Shown here: piece after piece, positions 35,001 to 43,640 of the stretch | Position numbering within the stretch: position 1 is the stretch's first letter | Layout of the letters: every line of letters starts with the position of its first letter | NCBI RefSeq assembly: GCF_001667275.1 | Contig: NZ_LZHV01000050.1 | Location: 124,001-188,000, forward strand | Origin: Mycobacterium sp. ACS4054 | GTDB taxonomy: Bacteria; Actinomycetota; Actinomycetes; Mycobacteriales; Mycobacteriaceae | DNA: 64,000 nucleotides | Direction: 5' to 3' | Notes under the pieces: model-generated | Told to the model about the DNA's origin: nothing | What the model saw: only the letters and a program-made list of their open reading frames with translations | Database searches by the model: none | Position numbers and translations under genes: made by a program

Positions 35001-36259
35001 CGCACCCGCAGCAGCGGGGCCGGGCGCCCGTCTTCGCCGTCGGCGTCGAAGCCGTTGCGGCCGAATCGGACTTCGCCGTTGCCCGCCGCGGGGTGCCGCT
35101 CCCCCATCTCGAAGACCTGGTCCTGCGCGAAGCCCACTCCAGTTCCGACGCGCGATGCGATGCGCAGCAACGTGATTCCCGCCTTGCCGACCTGTCCCAC
35201 GACGCTCTCCCAGGCGTCGGGGCTGCCGGTGTTGTCGTCGACGATCACCAGGTGCGGTCCCAGGTCCACGGCGTCGGTTCCGGTCTCGAGCGCCGATCCC
35301 ATCGCGGTCGGGCTGGCCGCCGCCAGCGGCGTCCAGGCGCCGCGCTTTCCCTTCATGTGCAGCTCTGCGCCCAGGGTCTCCTCCAGCTCCTCCGGCGTCG
35401 CGAATACCAGGCGCCGAAAGCCGCACGCATCAAACAGGTCGTCGTGCAGGTTGTGTGGCAGCCACACCATCCACGACCACACCTCGGGATTGCGGGTGAC
35501 CACCATCAATTTCAGGTCGCGCGGGTTATGGAACACCGCCAGGGACGACAACACCGAGCGCATCAGCGAGCGTAGCCGGTCCAGGTCCTCCCCGACGAAG
35601 CTGAACCCCGGCGCCGACCGCAGGTTGACCACCTTCGCGATGTCGCGAATTTTGCGCTGTTCCAAGATGAAATCGCGCAGGGCCTGGCCGGTGACGGGTT
35701 CGAGCTCCTCGTCGGAGGCGATGTCGGGCCAGGTCACCGACAACACGGAGTCGGGCGCGTGTTGCACGCCGGTGCCCAGCCGCACCTCCAGGAAGTCCAC
35801 GTCGCCGCGGCCGCGTTCCCACATCCGCGGGCCGCCGATGATCGCCCCCAGCCCGCGCGGGTCCGAGTGCACCGCGTTCTGCCATTCGCGCTGCGCGCAT
35901 ACCGCGGACTGGATTTCGTCGCGGTTCGAGTCGAGGTCGCGGAGGTAGCGCCGGCGGCCCTTCTCCATTTCGCCCCAAGTGATCTTGCGCGCCCGCCCGA
36001 AGCGCCCGGAGAACGCCAGCATGCTGAACGCGCCGATGCCCATCAGCGGGAAGAACCCGGTGGACAGGCTGCGCACCCCGGACACGTAGAGCATGACGAT
36101 GGTGCCGATGAGCGCGACGATCAGCGCCGGCACCCCGATCATCACCCAGATGTTGCGCGGCTCGCGCTCCGGCAGGGCGATCGGCGCATTCGGTGCTACC
36201 CGAACGGGTTTCGGCGGTTCGATCTTGACCCGATTGATGGGGAACGCTTTCTTGGACAT
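32054..36259 (-). CDS. eccC2: ESX type VII secretion ATPase EccC (ESX-2 type, unsplit)
   Basis: 1401 residues, membrane motor of a type VII secretion system. Two N-terminal membrane helices (about 37-85), then three FtsK/SpoIIIE-like ATPase domains with Walker A loops GTSGSGKS (about 526), GAKQRGKT (about 888) and GRQGCGKT (about 1185), and Walker B-like LLVIVDEYLEL, VFVVVDDYDD and FVLIDDVQDL. M. tuberculosis EccC2 is of nearly the same length (from memory), and the eccB and Rv3896c-3899c-type genes that follow support ESX-2. The remaining ESX-2 genes that normally sit beside it are not in the window. Confidence 0.9.
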   Translation of the reverse strand: MSKKAFPINRVKIEPPKPVRVAPNAPIALPEREPRNIWVMIGVPALIVALIGTIVMLYVSGVRSLSTGFFPLMGIGAFSMLAFSGRFGRARKITWGEMEKGRRRYLRDLDSNRDEIQSAVCAQREWQNAVHSDPRGLGAIIGGPRMWERGRGDVDFLEVRLGTGVQHAPDSVLSVTWPDIASDEELEPVTGQALRDFILEQRKIRDIAKVVNLRSAPGFSFVGEDLDRLRSLMRSVLSSLAVFHNPRDLKLMVVTRNPEVWSWMVWLPHNLHDDLFDACGFRRLVFATPEELEETLGAELHMKGKRGAWTPLAAASPTAMGSALETGTDAVDLGPHLVIVDDNTGSPDAWESVVGQVGKAGITLLRIASRVGTGVGFAQDQVFEMGERHPAAGNGEVRFGRNGFDADGEDGRPAPLLRVRGKFFAHADQLSIHRAYRYARAMARWSPTSRSEIADSTGGAAELLRALGIIDPRELDVDRLWAERRGRGDERWCEIPVGAKPTGELQNIIIRAKDFGGFGFHSVVIGTSGSGKSEFFLSLVYGIALTHSPETFNVIFVDMKFESAAQDILGIPHVVAALSNLGKDERHLAERMRRVIDGEIKQRYELFTSVGARDANDYEEIRLAGRDLPPVPVLLVIVDEYLELFANHEKWINLIIHIGQEGRGANVFFMLGGQRLDLSSLQKVKSNIAFRIALRAESGDDSREVIGSDAAYHLPSKENGFALLKVGPRDLEPFRCFYLSAPFVVPKAKEVATTVDMTLTKPRLYNWQFQPLDASDAAALEAAAAVDSEPDEFLYHDDGFKRKKIVDVLRESLHDVPHRSPRRPWLEPLEDPEPVDTLVAAYRGKPWHLDYGQNPGLMFPVGVMDIPEESKQIVHAVDALRSNVIVVGAKQRGKTTTLMTLMCSAATMYTPSRVTFFCIGGATLAQVASLPHVTDIVSPKDAEGIERILSSMDALIDAREDSFRRLKIDLDGFRERRFAPGSDGLGGTDPNDPFGDVFVVVDDYDDVYSKDTVLGDRIISLSSRGPEYGVHVMCSAGGWIHGQRQSLLQNATARIQLRLADPSESQMGHSSLESRDAARRTLNRPGFGLTDSLHELRVGVPALSDPATGALVSIVDVGAQIADVAGVTKHATLQRLPRRVELRAILDYEAAHPRGDDLSIAFAIGERHELGPVPLRLQGSPGLMILGRQGCGKTMSLVSIGEAIMNRFGPEEAQLTLIDPKTAPHGLRDLSGPGYVRAYAYDQDEIDEVITALAQQVLLPRLPPKGLSQEELRALKPWEGARHFVLIDDVQDLRPDQSYPPKPPVGAALWKLMERARQIGLHVFTTRNSANWATLQMDPWMRFQNSAKVAQLYMDNDPQNRINRVVRAQALPPGRGLLVSVDGDVEGVLVGMPSTAPLPQQ

Positions 36260-36261
36260 CC

Positions 36262-37749
36262 CTAGCCTCCCGCCTTCGCCGATGTCGTCACCACAGCCGC
36301 CTTGCCGAGCGCCGGCACGGTGTCACGAGCCACGAGTGCTGCCTCCCGCGACAAGGCCGGGCCGGCAGCGAAGGTCCGCAACAACGGCCACGGCGCCTGC
36401 ACCGCCGAGGTCGGATCCAGCCCCAGCGCGCGCATCGTGTCATCGTTCGCGGCGATGCCGAACCGAACGCCGTTGTCGGACACCCAGAACAACGATTCGC
36501 GGGAGTCGGACGTGATCACCCCGCTCGTCGAGGTGACGAAGTTGGCCGCCCCGGGCAGCACCAGCACCTGGTTGGCCACCACCGACCCGGGGTCGCGGTC
36601 GTCGCGGACCAGGTGCACGATCCGGTCGTCGAGGTACGAATACACCGGCAGCCCGCGGCCGTTATAGATGACGACGCGGGCCTGCGGATCCGTCGAGCCC
36701 TTTTCCCAGCTGACACAGGTGGTCGGATTCGCCGCCGTATCAATGAAATTCAGGCGCTTCGTCGGGTAGTAGTCGACAGCGAGCGAGTTGACCTGGGGGA
36801 TGTTCACCAACACGTCGGGCGCCACCACCCGGGGTGCCGTCGACCCGTACGAATTGGCGCTGCGGAGCAGATCCGCGACGAAGCTGGTGATCTTTTGCAC
36901 GCCGTCGGGCAGGAGCACATAGAACTGCTTGCCGCCACCGGCGGTTTGCGCCTGCAGCACCGCACCCACCTGTGAACCCGAGACCCAGGTCGACGGCGCG
37001 CCCGCCTGGGGAACGTCGGGGACGCGCAACGGCTCGGTAGCGGGCAGGCCGTCGTACAGCGCGCGCGAAATCTCCACCGGCGACGTCACTCCCGGGTCGA
37101 GCCCCAGGCTCAGGGTGATCGCCCTGCTGGCCGGATCGACCTGCGAGCGTTTGCCGCCCCAGATCACGTAGGTGTTGCCCTCAAACGTCACGAGCAGGCC
37201 GGCGTCCTCGACCAGCGGTTCGGCGCGTCCGCCGCCGTTGAGTGTGCCCGCAATTGAGGTGACGACCGGTTTCTCGCCACTGCGCGGGCGGCCGGCGGTA
37301 TCGCAGACCGCCCACGCTGAAATCCCGCCCCGGTTCACTGGCATCGCCGCGGGCGCACCCGGTATACCGATCAGCGGCCCGGTCGGATACTTGGCGATCT
37401 CGCTGCGCTTCACCCACGTCGGCTGGTTCGCCGTCCCGGTGGCCAACCGGGCGGACGTCAGGTTCAGGGCCGGATAGAGCCGGCCGTCGATGCGCGCGTA
37501 GATCGCGCCGGAATCGCGGTCGCCGATGATCGATGATTCACCAACGGCGCCAGTCGGTTTCAGAATGTTCAGCAGCAACATCCATCCGGCGCCGATGGCC
37601 ACCAACAAGATCGACAACACCAACGCGGCGGTCTGCTTGCGGTCGTCGTGCTTCATGCGCACCGAGAACCGGGTGGTCGCCGCGCGCAACCGTCGGTTGT
37701 AGAACAGGTGACCGGAATTCTGGTCGCGGTTCGACAAGCTCAGCGGCAT
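36262..37749 (-). CDS. eccB2: ESX core component EccB (ESX-2 type)
   Basis: 495 residues. N-terminal cytoplasmic stretch (PLSLSNRDQNSGHLFYNRR), one membrane helix (about 38-60), then a large extracytoplasmic domain with the expected two cysteines (AVCDTAG and PTTCVSW). ATG 37749 is chosen because it gives the family start MPLSLSNRD; a TTG at 37755 would add two residues. It lies 2 nt before eccC and its start overlaps or abuts the stop of the upstream gene. In the cell it is the periplasmic/mycomembrane-facing part of the ESX channel. Confidence 0.92.
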   Translation of the reverse strand: MPLSLSNRDQNSGHLFYNRRLRAATTRFSVRMKHDDRKQTAALVLSILLVAIGAGWMLLLNILKPTGAVGESSIIGDRDSGAIYARIDGRLYPALNLTSARLATGTANQPTWVKRSEIAKYPTGPLIGIPGAPAAMPVNRGGISAWAVCDTAGRPRSGEKPVVTSIAGTLNGGGRAEPLVEDAGLLVTFEGNTYVIWGGKRSQVDPASRAITLSLGLDPGVTSPVEISRALYDGLPATEPLRVPDVPQAGAPSTWVSGSQVGAVLQAQTAGGGKQFYVLLPDGVQKITSFVADLLRSANSYGSTAPRVVAPDVLVNIPQVNSLAVDYYPTKRLNFIDTAANPTTCVSWEKGSTDPQARVVIYNGRGLPVYSYLDDRIVHLVRDDRDPGSVVANQVLVLPGAANFVTSTSGVITSDSRESLFWVSDNGVRFGIAANDDTMRALGLDPTSAVQAPWPLLRTFAAGPALSREAALVARDTVPALGKAAVVTTSAKAGG

Positions 37750-37751
37750 GC

Positions 37752-38588
37752 TCAATACCCCTTAGGTGATCGGCGAGGATCGGCCTGCTGAATCCGATCG
37801 GCCAAATTCGACGCGTCGGCGGCAACGCCGTAGCGGCCCATCGCGTAGTTGATGAACGCGCACGCCTGGGCCAGAAGGTCGTGGATGTCGCGAGACGTTC
37901 CCGGCTGGTGATATGCCGCGAACGTTGGGCCGATGAACTGCCAGGCGCCCTTGCTCGGCGTGCCCCGTGCCGCATTCGAATCCCAGTCGTTGACCGCGTT
38001 GGCGTTGTAGTTGGACTCGCGGCGGGCCACCAGATCCATGCCGCGCTCCCAACGGGCACGCGCCGCCGGATCGTGAATGCCCTTGATATCCAAGGCTTTG
38101 CGGATCGCCGCTAGGACGGCCGGCCGGCCGGTGCCCTGCATGTGTTCTCGCCTTCGTCGGTAGCGCAGGCGCCCCAGCCGCAGCGCGTGCAGGCGCGCCC
38201 GGCGCCGGGAGTTCAGGATGTGGCGGTGCTGGGCGCGCAGCCTCGCCGCCATCCGGGCCATTGCCTCGCGATGGGCGATCGGGCTGTCGGCCGCTTTCGT
38301 GTCGGCCATTGCGTCGTTCAGGACCGCCCGGGTGGCCGCCCGTGCTTGCGCATGGTCGGCGCGGGCCTCTCGCATGACTAGTGCGAGTTGTCGGTCGGCG
38401 TCTGCTATGGGGCGCAGGTCGTTCAGCGAGCTCGTCGACCGTTGCACTGCGTTGGGGGGAAGGCCGTTGGTTTTGAACTCGCGGGGTTCGTGCACGCTGT
38501 CGACCGGAGCCGCGATGGTCTCACCCGCAAACAATCCGTGGCCGCGGGACAGCGCCGCGACCGCCCGCATCATCAGCGGATCAGTCAA
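37752..38588 (-). CDS. Lytic-transglycosylase-like protein of the ESX-2 locus
   Basis: 278 residues (M. tuberculosis Rv3896c is a similar protein, from memory). The N-terminal ~170 residues are basic and helical, with no signal peptide. The C-terminal ~100 residues carry the transglycosylase-like region, with catalytic-type Glu in VARRESNYNANAVNDWDSNAARGTPSKGAW and then QFIGPTFAAY. TTG start at 38588 with AAGGGGA 6 nt upstream. It could open the cell wall for secretion or be a phage-type tape-measure relative. Without a signal peptide, an ESX export route is possible. Confidence 0.75.
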   Translation of the reverse strand: MTDPLMMRAVAALSRGHGLFAGETIAAPVDSVHEPREFKTNGLPPNAVQRSTSSLNDLRPIADADRQLALVMREARADHAQARAATRAVLNDAMADTKAADSPIAHREAMARMAARLRAQHRHILNSRRRARLHALRLGRLRYRRRREHMQGTGRPAVLAAIRKALDIKGIHDPAARARWERGMDLVARRESNYNANAVNDWDSNAARGTPSKGAWQFIGPTFAAYHQPGTSRDIHDLLAQACAFINYAMGRYGVAADASNLADRIQQADPRRSPKGY

Positions 38589-38775
38589 CGCTTGTCCCCT
38601 TTGCGTCCATCCGTCCTGGACACTCGAGCTGCTCCCACACCCCTTGGTCGCGAAAATCCGTACTCAATAGCATGCACGAATAGGCAGTTCCGCTGTCAAT
38701 AACGAGCGATCACGTAGCGACCCTACTGCCGGGTGATTGACCCGACCACTCACCTGTCTGAGGAAGTGGGAGTGG

Positions 38776-39720
38776 CTATTCCTTGGGCTCTTCCTCGCTT
38801 GGCATGATCACGATCCGGCGGTTCGGCCGGTTGGTGACGACAGTCGGCTTGTCCTCGCCGGGCTTGGGGCCCGGGGCGGCCGGCGGCATCGTCAGCCGGC
38901 CCTTGACGGGCTGGCCGTTGGGCACGCCCGGGGCGGAGATCCGCTTCTCCGGTGGCTTCTCTTTGTTGCCGCCTTCGCCGTGACCGCCCATCGCGCCGGG
39001 AGGCATCATTCCCATCCCGCCCATACCAGCCTGGCCGGAGGTGGTCGGCGCGCCGCTGACCGGCGGCATCATGGCCGCCTTTGAGGCGCCGGCCGGGGTC
39101 GTCGGCGGGGACGAGCCGGGCACGGGTGGCGGCCCAAGCGAGCTGGCCGGGGTTGTGCCGCCGCCACCGCCTCCAAGGCCGGCGCCGCCGCCACCGGAGC
39201 CCGCGCCGCCGCCCAGTCCCGTTTCCGGTTTGACGCTGTCGACCAGATGCGCGTCGTTGGCGAGACCGGCCCCGTGGGCGCCCTGCACGGCGCTCATCAG
39301 CGGTTGGATGGCGCTCTGGCCGGCCTGCATCGCCTGTTGGGGCAGCTGCGTCAGCGGGCCCATGATGCCGCCGACCGCGCCGCCCAGCGCGCCGGTGATG
39401 CTTTGCAGCATCTGCTGCATCATTTGCGGGGCTTGCTGGCCGACGTTCTGCATCTGCTGCTGCGAATCCGCTTCGTTGGCGGGGAATTTCGCGGCCGCGT
39501 CAGCGGCGTGCGCGCGACGGTCGGCGTCGGCCGCTGCGGCGTCGGCGGCGTCTTTTGGGACGCCTCCATTGCCCGCGGTTCCAAGCGCTCCCCGGAGTAT
39601 GTCGGTGGGGCTCGTGCCGCCAGCAGACACCGGGAACGGCATCGGCGCCGGCGCCTCGGGCGCGCCAGCCAGCCCCCCCAATACGGCCGGCGTGTTCTTG
39701 ATGGTGCCGCCGCCGGTCAT
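38776..39720 (-). CDS. Gly/Pro-rich ESX-2-associated protein
   Basis: 314 residues. The first ~150 residues are helical (DSQQQMQNVGQQAPQMMQQML, GIMGPLTQLPQQAMQAGQSA), like WXG/PPE-type or EspB-like secreted helices. The rest is a low-complexity Gly/Pro tail (GGGAGSGGGGAGLGGGGGG) and a basic end. In M. tuberculosis the same place holds two shorter genes (Rv3897c and Rv3898c, from memory), whose lengths add to about this one. A very strong ribosome-binding site, GGAGGTGA (39725-39732), precedes it. Confidence 0.75.
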   Translation of the reverse strand: MTGGGTIKNTPAVLGGLAGAPEAPAPMPFPVSAGGTSPTDILRGALGTAGNGGVPKDAADAAAADADRRAHAADAAAKFPANEADSQQQMQNVGQQAPQMMQQMLQSITGALGGAVGGIMGPLTQLPQQAMQAGQSAIQPLMSAVQGAHGAGLANDAHLVDSVKPETGLGGGAGSGGGGAGLGGGGGGTTPASSLGPPPVPGSSPPTTPAGASKAAMMPPVSGAPTTSGQAGMGGMGMMPPGAMGGHGEGGNKEKPPEKRISAPGVPNGQPVKGRLTMPPAAPGPKPGEDKPTVVTNRPNRRIVIMPSEEEPKE

Positions 39721-39724
39721 AGCC

Positions 39725-39732
39725 TCACCTCC
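39725..39732 (-). promoter_or_regulatory. Near-perfect Shine-Dalgarno sequence
   Basis: GGAGGTGA on the minus strand, 4 nt before the ATG at 39720. It predicts strong translation of the Gly/Pro-rich ESX-associated protein. Confidence 0.75.
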
Positions 39733-39846
39733 ACCCCGCTACGAAGCCTCTGATCGCTTCTGTGCACTCACGCACCACGCGATTCGTTATGCACCATTTT
39801 GGCATAGCGCGCCGGTATGGGTATTCACCTCGACTTTCAAGGCGCT

Positions 39847-42006
39847 CTAGGCGGCGCCGTGATGGCTGATTACGTCGAACCAGGCCATGTGGTAATTCGC
39901 GAGGTACTCGTGCCCATCGATTAGGGCTTCGATCGCCGACAGCAGCATCCAATCCCCGACAGCTCCAGGGTCGTGGTCGGGGTATGCCGTCATCACCGAA
40001 TTTTGGATGTCGGTGATGCAACTGCGCAGGAGACCAGTTTCGTTTTCAAGCACCCCGGTCTTCCGCACCGCCGGCGTCGCGATCGCCTGCGCAATTCGCG
40101 GCAAACCATCGCGGCGGCGCACGGCCTCCACGAGCGCAGGCCCTAGTTCGTCCACTTGCGGTGCGGCCGAGCGGGCGGGCCGGTCGCCGCTCAGCGTGGG
40201 TGCTTCCGGGTCCGATTCGGCCACATAGGTGTTGTGCTCGTGAGCCGCGGCGACCACGACGGCCCCCAACAGGTCGACCACGTTTGCGTCTGGTCGGCGT
40301 GCAGCCGGTTCGAGCAGGGTTACGTGTGCGGGCAATCGGACGTGCGGCGGAATCCATCCGCCGGCAATGTCGGTGACCAGCAGGGTGGTGGTGCCGTCGT
40401 CACGCAGACCGGCCGCCCACGAAAGTCGCGGCTCCTGGCGGGCCACCGCATCCACGAGCCGCTGCAGGCGCTGCTGCTCCGCCGCCCTGCTCGATACGGC
40501 GCCGGCGGTCGCGCGGGTCGCCGCCGACATCGCTGAAGCGCCGACCATGCTCGACGAACTCGCTCCCGCCTGCCCACCGGCGGCGTTCTGCGCCGCGCGC
40601 TCGACGGGGGACACCATCGGCCCGCCGGCCGACGGGGACGAACCCGGCGACGGCGCGACCGGCGCTCCCGAAACCGGTCCGGCCGGGGCTGCTGGTGCGG
40701 AAGGCGGCGCTGCGATCGTCGGGCGCAAATCGGAGCCGTACGCGGGTAATGGGCCGGCGGGGACACTTGGGCCTCCGGATACGGACGCCGGCGTTCCCGA
40801 CCACGAGCCACCCGTCATTACTGGCGCGACCGGAGCGGTTCCTGTCGTCGAAGGCGCCGGAGCCGCCGGCGGCGGCGCGTCAGCCGGGGTGCTCTGCGGA
40901 ATGAAAACACCCGCACTCGGTGCGGTAGGCGCCCCCGCAGGCGGCCCGGACTGCGGCGGCGTGCCCGCACCAGACTCCATTGCGTTGACTGCGCCCGACG
41001 AAATGCCTTGAGCGCCTCCGCCTGCCGGCTGCCCCGTTGCCATGCCGGACGCGAAAGATTGGGCCAAGTTAGGCGAGCCGGTTTGGCCCAGGCTGGCGGG
41101 TGACATCGTCATGGGACTGCCCGCCATGCCTGGCGTCCCTGGCGCGACTGGCCCGCCGTGACCTACCGATGGCACGCCGCTTGGGAGCGTCGGTGCGCCG
41201 CCACCTGGCGCGCCCGGAAACTCAGTTCCGCCGACCCGCGGTCCAGTGGGCGTATCCCCGCCAGGATGGGGCTCGCCACCATGGAACCCAGCTGCGTTGA
41301 CTCGCGGGCTATGCGTAACTGGTGCTGACACGTTCTCTTCGGTGTGCGGTGCGCCCGCGTTTATTCCGGCGCCGCCGATCCGTGGCTCCGTCGGCGAAGC
41401 TCCGTCCCCTGGTTTCAAATCCTCACCAGTGATAGAGCGTGGTGGTTGAACGGCTCCTGCGTTGAACCCCTGTTCACGCGCCCACGTGCGTGCGTCGCCG
41501 CCAACGCCTTCGGCATCAAGAATCTTCTGAGTCGCCGTCATAAGTTTGTCGCCCGCCGCCGCGCTTGCATTCGCGGCGTCACCGTTGCAGCGCAACTGAA
41601 CGGCCTGGATCTCTGCGACCTTCTCGGGAAGCGGCTTTTTCGAGGCGAGAATTTGATCTATCTCTCTGTTGCCCGTATTCGCAATGTCTGCCAATCGACT
41701 TCGCAGATAGTCGACTGCATCAGCAGCCGAATTGAAGGCTCCCGCCTTCGCTTGGTACTTCTCAGCAAGATCGAGATGAAATTTTTCGCCTTCTTGGTAC
41801 CTCGATATAAGGTCATCCGCTGTGTGGCCTTGATTATGTGCCGCGATCACTGTCCACTGATTTCGCAAGTCCTGAGAGAACAGCTGTTGCTCGACACACG
41901 CCTGGCTCCAATGTTGAGCTGCGGCGCGTAGATCAGTCGACGGTCCTGACCACCACGGCCCGATGAGCGCCGCTGTCCAAATGCCGGGCGGAAGGTCAGC
42001 CCCCAC
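39847..42006 (-). CDS. ESX-2-associated large repeat-tailed protein (Rv3899c/Rv3900c-like)
   Basis: 719 residues in three parts: a helical N-terminal region (about 1-190: AAAQHWSQACVEQQLFSQDLRNQW and a long coiled stretch), a low-complexity Pro/Gly/Ala middle (about 190-490), and a compact C-terminal domain (about 500-719: RLVDAVARQEPRLSWAAGLRDDGTTTLLVTDIAGGWIPP, and the end PGAVGDWMLLSAIEALIDGHEYLANYHMAWF). M. tuberculosis has two adjacent genes here (Rv3899c, 410, and Rv3900c, 311, from memory; sum 721). Here they form one frame. GTG 42006 overlaps the preceding stop by 11 nt. Confidence 0.78.
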   Translation of the reverse strand: MGADLPPGIWTAALIGPWWSGPSTDLRAAAQHWSQACVEQQLFSQDLRNQWTVIAAHNQGHTADDLISRYQEGEKFHLDLAEKYQAKAGAFNSAADAVDYLRSRLADIANTGNREIDQILASKKPLPEKVAEIQAVQLRCNGDAANASAAAGDKLMTATQKILDAEGVGGDARTWAREQGFNAGAVQPPRSITGEDLKPGDGASPTEPRIGGAGINAGAPHTEENVSAPVTHSPRVNAAGFHGGEPHPGGDTPTGPRVGGTEFPGAPGGGAPTLPSGVPSVGHGGPVAPGTPGMAGSPMTMSPASLGQTGSPNLAQSFASGMATGQPAGGGAQGISSGAVNAMESGAGTPPQSGPPAGAPTAPSAGVFIPQSTPADAPPPAAPAPSTTGTAPVAPVMTGGSWSGTPASVSGGPSVPAGPLPAYGSDLRPTIAAPPSAPAAPAGPVSGAPVAPSPGSSPSAGGPMVSPVERAAQNAAGGQAGASSSSMVGASAMSAATRATAGAVSSRAAEQQRLQRLVDAVARQEPRLSWAAGLRDDGTTTLLVTDIAGGWIPPHVRLPAHVTLLEPAARRPDANVVDLLGAVVVAAAHEHNTYVAESDPEAPTLSGDRPARSAAPQVDELGPALVEAVRRRDGLPRIAQAIATPAVRKTGVLENETGLLRSCITDIQNSVMTAYPDHDPGAVGDWMLLSAIEALIDGHEYLANYHMAWFDVISHHGAA

Positions 42007-42544
42007 TGCATACCTTTTTCATCGCAGCGTCCTTGGCGATGACAGTATCGAGGGCCGATTGAAAGTCGGCCTCGGACGCGACTCCATAGCTGCTCTTAGC
42101 CGTCACAGTGAGGTTGGCAGCTTCCAGGGCGCGCGCTGGGTCGCGGTAGTTGGCGTCGAGGGCCGGGTTGCTCGCGGCCATGTCAAGCATTAAGGCCCCA
42201 TTCGTTGTCGCGATGCGCGCCAGCGCTTTGTCGGTACCGGCTGTGTCAACCTGAACTGCATGGGCCGCCAATTTGTATGTATCGCAGAGTTGTCGTTGGG
42301 CAGCCGCGATTTCGGTGGCCGTGTAAGTACGGGTAGCAGTGGTCACAGAAGAGCGCGCACCGGTCGGCCGTGTTAGCGCCACGATGAGCGCAGCTATAGC
42401 AATGACGAATGTCAACGACACGGCGCCGCCCTGCCATGGGAGCCCGCGTGAGGCCGGCTGCGTCGGATAATTCGGTGACCAATTCCCCGCAGGCGGGGAG
42501 GCCATCGGTCCCTGACCAGGACCCCGCGGCTCGTTGACCGCCAT
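41996..42544 (-). CDS. Membrane-anchored ESX-locus protein, copy 1
   Basis: 182 residues: a Pro-rich N-terminus, one membrane helix (SLTFVIAIAALIVALTRP, about 43-60), then a helical extracytoplasmic domain (TYTATEIAAAQRQLCDTYKLAAHAVQVDTAG, ARIATTNGALMLDMAAS, AKDAAMKKVCSGG). The same pattern, residue by residue, occurs in the gene at 42856. An excellent GAGGAGG precedes ATG 42544. Two cysteines (CDTYK and the terminal VCSGG) may form a disulfide. Confidence 0.78.
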   Translation of the reverse strand: MAVNEPRGPGQGPMASPPAGNWSPNYPTQPASRGLPWQGGAVSLTFVIAIAALIVALTRPTGARSSVTTATRTYTATEIAAAQRQLCDTYKLAAHAVQVDTAGTDKALARIATTNGALMLDMAASNPALDANYRDPARALEAANLTVTAKSSYGVASEADFQSALDTVIAKDAAMKKVCSGG

Positions 42545-42855
42545 GCGTCCTCCTCACAGTCGCTGACGTTGAAGACCCTGCCAAGATTCGCTCGTCTATC
42601 CGCGCTCCATAGTGAAACAGGGGACTGCACGGCAGCAATTCACTGCTGTCGCGACCTCAATGCGTTGCTATGCCCCTGTTGTGCACTCAAGCTCAATCTC
42701 ATGCCGTCTCCACAGCCGTGCACTTCCCCGCGCGCGCCCGGCTCAGCGCCTTCAGCGACAACCCTTCACCGTGACGTGCACTGAACGAACTAACGAAACA
42801 CAATCAGCCGCGCACCTACAGGGTGCGGGTTTGTGCAGACTTCGATCCTTGTACG
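42545..42855. other. Spacer between the paired membrane-protein genes
   Basis: 311 nt with no supported gene. GC is somewhat lower than in the neighbours. It presumably holds the promoter of the 41996-42544 gene. No convincing hairpin or promoter hexamers were recognised. Confidence 0.5.
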
Positions 42856-43422
42856 TCACGTGCCGCCGCAAACTTTCTGCATGGCAGCGTCCTTCGCGTT
42901 AGCGTCACTAAGCGCAGCCTGCCAAGCCGGGTCGTCGGTTCCAGTTGCCAAGCTCGATACGACTGCAACGTTGCTGTATGACTCAGCTAGGGCAAGCGCA
43001 GCGGCGCGATCGCTGGAGGTGATCGCTGGATTAGCGTTTACCGCCTCTTCGAGCATCACGGCACCGTTTACGGTCGCTATACCCGCGCGCTCCGAACTCT
43101 TGCCATTTGTCTCGATCTGAACTGCACGACCGGCCAGCTTGTAAGCGTCACATAGCTTTTGATGTGCCGCTGCGATTTGCTCTGCGGTATATGCCACCGT
43201 CGTTGTGGTGGCTGAGGACGCGCCGGGTGAGCTGCGAGTAGGCCGTGTCATTGCGACAACCAGAGCACCGATGGCCAACAGAACAGCAATTGCTGATAGA
43301 GCGATCGCGGGCCAAGTTTGAGGACGTTTTAGGGGCTGGGGCGGGTACGCCTGCTGCTGCCACGGACCCACAGGCGGGCCGACATGTGGCTCCCCCGCGT
43401 TGTATGGAGGCAGATCCCCCAT
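42856..43422 (-). CDS. Membrane-anchored ESX-locus protein, copy 2 (paralogue)
   Basis: 188 residues: Pro-rich N-terminus, one membrane helix (AIALSAIAVLLAIGALVVAMTRP), then a domain like its neighbour (AYTAEQIAAAHQKLCDAYKLAGRAVQIETNGK, AGIATVNGAVMLEEAVN, AKDAAMQKVCGGT). The two are clearly tandem paralogues. ATG 43422 is chosen because GAGGGAGGG lies just upstream; an upstream start would add 20 residues. Function is unknown. It may stabilise or immunise an ESX product. Confidence 0.78.
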   Translation of the reverse strand: MGDLPPYNAGEPHVGPPVGPWQQQAYPPQPLKRPQTWPAIALSAIAVLLAIGALVVAMTRPTRSSPGASSATTTTVAYTAEQIAAAHQKLCDAYKLAGRAVQIETNGKSSERAGIATVNGAVMLEEAVNANPAITSSDRAAALALAESYSNVAVVSSLATGTDDPAWQAALSDANAKDAAMQKVCGGT

Positions 43423-43640
43423 GCAGCCCTCCCTCGTATCAACTCGTGTAGGGGTCATTCTCTTGAAATTATCCCCGTACATCCCGCATCGCCGCCGAAT
43501 TGTGGCCGCAACGCGACGCTGGCGTCACTGGCACAGCGAGCCGTCACCCCATGACTTCTAACGGAATCGAAGATTCGACATAACCGGCCAGCTTGAAGGG
43601 CGTGTTACTTGGTAGCCGCCGAACAAGGCCTCGAACCCCG

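Noticed and set aside
39041..39850. Plus-strand Pro/Ala-rich frame opposite the Gly/Pro-rich ESX protein
   Set aside because: Antisense of a Gly-rich low-complexity gene; no ribosome-binding site, whereas the minus-strand gene has GGAGGTGA.
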